Shown piece after piece: positions 58,801 to 64,000 of a stretch of DNA of 64,000 nucleotides. The stretch is from Ustilaginoidea virens (taxonomy: Eukaryota; Ascomycota; Sordariomycetes; Hypocreales; Clavicipitaceae): the NCBI RefSeq assembly GCF_000687475.1, contig NC_057316.1, forward strand, positions 2,914,001 to 2,978,000, given 5' to 3'. A model generated the notes under the pieces. That model was not told the origin of the DNA and did not search any database. It saw only the letters and a list, made by a program, of their open reading frames with translations. A program made the position numbers and the translations under genes. Every line of letters begins with the position of its first letter. Position 1 is the first letter of the stretch.

Positions 58801-61190
58801 AACCCAACCGTCTGCTCAATGTTGAAGTCGCTGTTCTGCTCGCCACGGCCGTGCTCTTGGTTCCAGACGGTAGGGAGGTTGCGCTCAGGAAAGGTTTGCC
58901 GGAAGGAGTGAAGCAGGGCTGCGAGGAATATGTGGGCAGACTCGGTTCGAAAAACCTTGTTGCAGCCCTTGCGAAGAGCCAGTGCTGCTTGGGTCGGCAA
59001 GGAAAAGGTCAAGCGCTTGGCATCGCGGTACAGGTTGGATTGAGCCTCCAAGCCCCAAAACGCAATGTCCGGTGGGGTGATTGTAAACGGCAGCACGGGA
59101 TCGACCAGGCGCTGGCTGTTTTCGTAGCTCTGATAGTCAGTCCAGTATGTGAACGGCATTGAAGGGTCGGAAAGCAAGGTTCCTGCACGGAGCAACTCGT
59201 CCAGGTCATGCAGGAGAATGCGCCACGAGATCAGGTCGACCACCAGGTGATGGGCGGCCAAGTACAGCAACTGCTGGTTCTTGGCGCTGCGGAGATGCTT
59301 GACGGCAAAGACAGGACCCCTGAAAACATTGAGAGTTCGTTGCGCGTCTTCAATGGCAGCCGGCAAGTCATCATGGCCGTCTTCCATGTACTTGTGCTCG
59401 AATCTGTAGGCTCGGCTGGATTCTGGCACAATCACCTGTGCCCATCCTTGCGAGGTGAGTCTGAAGCGAGCTCTCAGCATGGAGTGTCTCGACACCAGAA
59501 CGCTCACTGCTGCTTCAATCTCGGCCAATTGAACATGGGTTTTGATGTTCAAGAGTATGCCCTGGCTGAAGCGGTAATCCCGGCCAGACATGGCAGCTTG
59601 GTCCAGGCCGTGACTTAGCGAGGTTCTGAAGAAGAGCTGCTGCATGATGGCCAGAGGGAAGATGTCCTCGTCGGAGCCGCCGCGGACGGGACTTTGAGGC
59701 TGCCATTGCTCCTCGTGGTCGTCGCGGTTGTTGGCGTTGGTGTTGGCGTTGGGGTTGGCGCTGCGGTTGGCGCTGCGGTTGGCGTTGCAGTCGACATCGT
59801 CATCGTTAGTCTCAAGGATGCTGCCATGAAGCCAAGCTGGGCCGGTCGACGTTTGCGTCAATGGTTGCGTCGATGGTTGCACCATGGACTCTGGTCTGCC
59901 CAAGTCATCGGGTGGGGTCTCCCTGGGCTGGCGGACCACGTTGGCGCCGGCAGAGGGCCGGTGGACGTAGACTTGCATGCTCATGATGTCGGCCTCGGCC
60001 GTCTCGCCCAGATTTTGCACCCATGTCTGCAGCCTCCTCGCGTCGGGTTCACCATGAGCGTTGGTGGCCATGGACTGGAGCACGATCCAGACATCTGGAC
60101 GACGGGAATCCGAGCCCCACTCGGCCACGGCGGTTTTCAGCGTGTGTATCTGCTTCCTTGCAGCTTCATGGTCGGCCCGGTCTGCCAACGCGACGTCTGG
60201 GTTGTTTGGAAAGGGCACGGCTGTGGCGGTGATCAGTGCGACGAACAGACCCTCGAACGGTCCGGCGCGGGGGCGCACCAGGCACACCTTGGCGACCTTG
60301 GTGGTGGACAACAATAGGTTCTCGAGCTGCTGCTCCGGCCAGTTGTTGGCCCAGGCTCTGCCAGGAGGCAACGCCGGGGCGCAGCGCGTAGGGGAGGACG
60401 GGCTGGACGGCTCGCTTGACGAGGAAACAAAGACGGCTGCGTCAACGGTCATGTCAGCCAGCAGATGCTGCTCATGGTAGCTACTGTGTCGAGAACTCGG
60501 CGTCCAGCGGGGGGCGGCAGCAGCAGCAGCAGATGAGGCGGGTGACGATGGCGGCGACGGTGACGATGGCGACGATGGCGACGATGGCGACGATGGCAAC
60601 GGTGAGATGGCGTAAGACTGATCGAGAGCTGCGCAGTGAATGCCGTCGCTGTCGGTGCTGGTCTGGATGGAGACAGACTTGAAGAGGGTAGAGGCGGGGG
60701 ATGAGGAGGACAGAGGGGAGAAGGAAGCTGCTGATGCAACGGAGGAGGTGTGGGTGTCGTCGTACTGCGAGTCCGCGTCGAGGTCGTTGGCGAGGCTCTG
60801 CTTTCGAAGCGTGTCTGCCACATTGACCTGCGAGGAGCGGTTCAAATACCTCTCCAGTTCTTTGTGGCTGATGCTCAGATCATGGAACAAATCCGACAGT
60901 CGACAGTCTGCGTATCTGCCTCTGCCTCTGCCTCTGCCTTTGCTTTGGCCTCTGCTTCGGCCTCTGCTTCGGCCTCTGCTTCTACCTCTGCTTCTGCCTC
61001 TGCGTCTGCAACTGTCTCTCTGGGGGCTTTGCGATGAAACTGATCTGCCGGGGCCGAGGCCGAGGCCGAGGTTGAGGTTGAGCTGCCGCTGTTGTTGGCT
61101 GGTCGTATTTGCAAGGCGAGCCAGATTCAGCGGTGCAACGTATGGAAAGTCGCCCGAGCGTGGCCGCTGATGTGCGTGGCCGCCGTCCAT
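52530..61190 (-). CDS. Large NRPS-type protein with degenerate catalytic motifs (E-C-A-T-C-T)
   Basis: Two exons (61190-57828 and 57734-52530) joined by a predicted 93-nt intron give 2,855 residues. Order: low-complexity N-terminus with RS/RG repeats (about 60-95); a possible remnant of an adenylation C-terminal subdomain (about 285-430, uncertain); an epimerization-like domain from about 505 with HHLVVDLISWRILL (about 645) and EHGRGE (about 780); a condensation domain from about 988; an adenylation domain (about 1430-1920); a carrier domain (about 2005); a second condensation domain (from about 2100); a second carrier domain (about 2637); and a tail with poly-Lys, GLGL and SASA repeats. Many core residues are substituted. 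The condensation motif reads SQALCDL, the adenylation A3 region AFLAPGAQTPKG and the A7 region YLRTGHRARY. The carriers read GGDG and GGTV where GGDS/GGHS is expected. The A10 Lys is kept (SLKINRRKL). The frame is intact, so a retained non-catalytic or trans-acting role is possible. No product can be named. Confidence 0.85.
60917..61012. repeat. In-gene hexanucleotide array encoding RS/RG repeats
   Basis: A CCTCTG/CCTCTGCTT-type array in the N-terminal coding part of the NRPS-type gene. Read on the minus strand it gives alternating Arg, Gly and Ser. Other coding arrays in the same gene lie at 52856-52892 (Ser-Ala), 52909-52938 (Gly-Leu), 52965-52993 (poly-Lys), 54891-54923 (poly-Ala) and 60575-60600 (Ser-Pro). 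Confidence 0.85.
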
Positions 61191-63667
61191 GTTGGCATCC
61201 TAGAAGTGTTGTGTGTTGTCTGGTCGAGGTCGGCATGAGAAATGAAGCTGACGGCGACGAGATTTTCTTGCTCTCAGCTACTATCTTTCTCTTTCTCTCT
61301 CTTCTTTTCCCATGTTTCCTTCTTTCCCCCGTTGGCCCCCCCCCTCCTTTTTCTTTTTTTCTTTCTCTTTTGGGGTCCTTCTTATCCTTCCCTGGTTATT
61401 GTGCGCGAGCTTCAAGAAACCTGCCGGCTGTTCATGTTTTAGTATTGTTGGTTATTGTACCAGATCTTGCGGCGGCATTTAACTGCTGCAAGACACTGCG
61501 TTGAGAACCTAGGGATCCGGCATTACAGTAATAGATGCAACAATGACAATAGATACGGAAAAGCTCAGACTACAAACCTTGGGAAAAAGAATAATAAAAA
61601 TAAAGACGAAAAATAAATAAAACCCCTTGCGGGAAAACCACAGCTCGAGTCATGGATATCGAAAGCCAACGACGATCAAGCCCCCCGTGGCCTATTCAAG
61701 GAAAGCCCGCAACGGCGCAACGGCGAAACGGCGCAATGGCGCGACGGCCCGCTACTACTCGAGCAGCATGCAACATTGGAGCTGACAGGAGAGGACTCGC
61801 GAAAGGCGGCGGATTGGAACCATGAGCTGCACACTGCCGAGCGCGGACCACAGAAAGCCGGATCCGTTACCGGGACCTGGGTAAATCAACAACGGTTCGA
61901 CATCTAGGGGACCTGGATGAGACGAGGCAAAAAGTAAAGACACTCATCTACCAGAGACTCAGCTTGGTCAACAACGATATATCCGGCCGCCAGCGACCGC
62001 TGTGGCTAAAAGGGTTACAAGGTGAGGAGGGTTCATGTAAATTGGCCCTGTTCCCCACAGCTCGATGATCCCCTCTTTTTTTTTTTTTTTTTTTGCACGT
62101 AAAACAAGTGCGTGCAAACAGGATCCAGCAAGACAAAGTGTGCTTGCTTGGATTCGTATGGGAAATCCTGCTTCTCTGTGTTGTTGCAGTGGTTGTGGTT
62201 GTGGTTGTGATTGTAATTGTTGTGGTTGATGCCTTGAACACTGCAAGATCACGATGGCAGCCAGCAGCAGAAGGAGCTGGAAATGGAAAGAAAGATACCG
62301 TCAAGTACTCCGTACCCTGGTACATACAGTAGGTACCAGAGGCAGGTACATAGAGCTACCAGCCAGGGCTTCTCGGCGGCACCGAACGGTAACGTGTACG
62401 GAGTTCCCCCCGCACACGGTACTCCGTACTCCGCACATGTGCAAGCAGTTCCCAGTTTCAACTTTCCTCCAGTACTAGCAGATGCTAGTTGACTCTATAT
62501 TAAGACAAGGCTAGTGAGGTGAGTGGCCGGTCCGCTTTGTTTGCTAGGTTGGTTTACTTAGGTGCCTACCTTAGGTACCTACCTACCTTAGGTACCTACC
62601 AGGTAGGTAGGTAGGTACCTGTACTTGCCTTTCTTGCCAGGTACTACTCCGTACAGTTAGTTACCTCAGTCTTCCGAAAGCGGGCCCCCCGCAAAGGTTT
62701 GAGCGCGCTGCGCGCCAAGCCGACAGCAACAGCCAGCCAGGTTGCGAAAAGGCGCCCTGACCAACCAGACTGTTCAGGCCATACCGAGTACCCAGCGCCT
62801 GGCGTCAACTTGCTGCGCCCCAGCTGCAACCAGACAGACAAGACAGCGGCTGCTTTGCTTGCATGTGGACTCGCAGACTTTGCCCGCCCCGCGCGTCATG
62901 CCTTGGCCTCTGTTCTGCTGCCAAGGAAAAAGAAGCTCGGCCAAGGGACCAGCTTGCTTTGCTGGCTGCACGTGGCTCGCTCGCCGGATTAGTTTTACCT
63001 GCCTGCCCAGTGCCGACCACGTCGCCGCCGCCCTCTCCGCAGTCCCTTGCTTCGGAGCAACAGCAAATCGATCCTTTGCTGTCACGTTTCACGCTGGCTT
63101 GGACGAGTCCTTGAACGCATCCAACACTTTTGGCAACCAGCCAGCCGGCCATTCAGGTGCTCGAGCTACAAGCATGACCGTGCTCCCCTGAGACGGAAGG
63201 GGAACTCCGGTCCTCATCAGAGAGTGCGGCGTCTTCTCTTCCCAAGGTTGGTAGTGACCTTGGGCGCCTGCTGCCGACAGTCATTGCCTCCCTGAATTTG
63301 CCCAGGAACAAGAAAAGAAGCGAAAGGAATCCCATTGCCGTATATGGTAGTTTTACATAGCAGGTGGTTTGATCTGGTCTGTGGCAGCAACAAGGAACAC
63401 CTACAGCAGCGGGACTCGCACGGCGGAGAAGGGGGAAAAAAGAAAAAAAGAAACGGCAAAAGGGGCACAAAAATGAAAAGAGGAAAAAAAAAATGAAGAA
63501 GAGAAAAAAGCAAAAGAAAAAAAAGGAAAAGAAAAACAAAAAAAAAAAAACGAAAAGAGAAGAAACACCCATTGATAGGATTACACTTTGATATCGTTGA
63601 TATCAGCCACCATAGCCCAGCCCAACGCAGCCCGTTCCAGAATCCCTCTGAATCCATCTTCAAAAAT
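61191..63667. other. 2.5 kb intergenic region upstream of the NRPS-type gene
   Basis: Begins with a pyrimidine-rich leader (61270-61390), then A/G-rich DNA near 61570-61625 and a T run at 62074-62093. Between 62300 and 62660 there is a dense cluster of TACTCCGTA words (62306, 62420, 62645) and TAGGTACCTACC-type words (about 62545-62640). An A-rich purine stretch lies at 63425-63570. No coding exon recognised. Confidence 0.6.
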
Positions 63668-64000
63668 TCATCTCCCGTCCTGCTTCTTGCCTGCTGCAGC
63701 CCCAACACCAACCATAACTTCATCATCATCCGGCTCCTCGATGCTGGTCCTGCTGACTGCCTCCTTCACCTCGATCGCCTTCCTGCCTTCGCGCTGCTTG
63801 TCCCCTGCAAACGTCATGTCTTCGATTTTGTGTCCTTCGCTCTCGTGCTCTCGCTTGGCCCGGCTGTCGCTCTTCGAACCAAACGGCCATAAACCACTGA
63901 GACCTCTGCTGCTTTCTTTCGCAGGATTGATCGGCAATGGCCTCAACACCAAGCTGTCCGCACTCGCCCCTCCGTCCGTCTTGTTGTCCTCTTCTGCCAT
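63668..64000 (-). CDS. 3' part of an uncharacterised acidic/basic protein, cut by window
   Basis: A minus-strand frame runs from the right edge to a TGA at 63668-63670, 110 residues in the window. An ATG coincides with the last three bases, so the true start may lie beyond the window or exactly there. The sequence is charged and hydrophilic, rich in Lys, Glu, Asp and Ser (for example KREHESEGHKIEDMTFAG and IEEPDDDEVMVG), unlike random frames in this region, which are rich in Arg, Pro and Ser. I do not recognise the family. An intron inside the stretch cannot be excluded. A plus-strand frame of 106 residues overlaps it but looks less protein-like. Confidence 0.45.
   Translation of the reverse strand: MAEEDNKTDGGASADSLVLRPLPINPAKESSRGLSGLWPFGSKSDSRAKREHESEGHKIEDMTFAGDKQREGRKAIEVKEAVSRTSIEEPDDDEVMVGVGAAAGKKQDGR

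Overview
The window is nuclear DNA from a filamentous ascomycete, most likely a Sordariomycete and perhaps Hypocreales. The order is inferred from the gene set and sequence style. Genes are widely spaced and GC-rich, with short introns of about 50-190 nt that use GTAAGT/GTATGT-type donors and CTAAC-like branch sites. A dispersed 5S rRNA gene sits alone in intergenic DNA, and the intergenic DNA is packed with homopolymers and short tandem repeats.

Left part (1-29,660). A 3'-truncated Cdc24 Rho-GEF (minus) is followed by 5.5 kb without a gene. Then come an F-box/WD40 protein resembling Neurospora FWD-1 (plus), the ESCRT-III subunit Vps60 (minus), an unrecognised basic, probably nuclear protein (plus), the histone chaperone Rtt106 (minus), the Vps4-associated protein Vfa1 (plus, divergent from Rtt106 over 411 bp), the Yvh1-type dual-specificity phosphatase (minus) and a conserved C2H2 zinc-finger protein (minus). 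These are housekeeping and regulatory genes. Two of them, Vps60 and Vfa1, act on the same ATPase, Vps4.

Middle (29,661-48,868). This is a 19 kb stretch in which I find no protein gene. It holds many unrelated micro- and minisatellites, long A/T/G/C tracts, repeated copies of the 9-mer TACGGAGTA, and one well-folded 5S rRNA gene at 47,052-47,170.

Right part (48,869-64,000). An oligopeptide transporter of the OPT family (plus) is convergent with a 2,855-residue NRPS-type protein (minus, two exons). The NRPS-type protein is the most interesting item. It begins with an epimerization-like domain and continues with condensation, adenylation, carrier, condensation and carrier folds, in an intact reading frame. 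Both carrier domains lack the phosphopantetheine serine, both condensation motifs are altered, and key adenylation residues are missing. It reads as a large pseudo-synthetase rather than a working assembly line. A fragment of another minus-strand gene ends at 63,668 and runs off the right edge.

Spliced genes are given by outer extent; exon limits are in the evidence. No search or alignment program was run. Family assignments come from reading the translated motifs.
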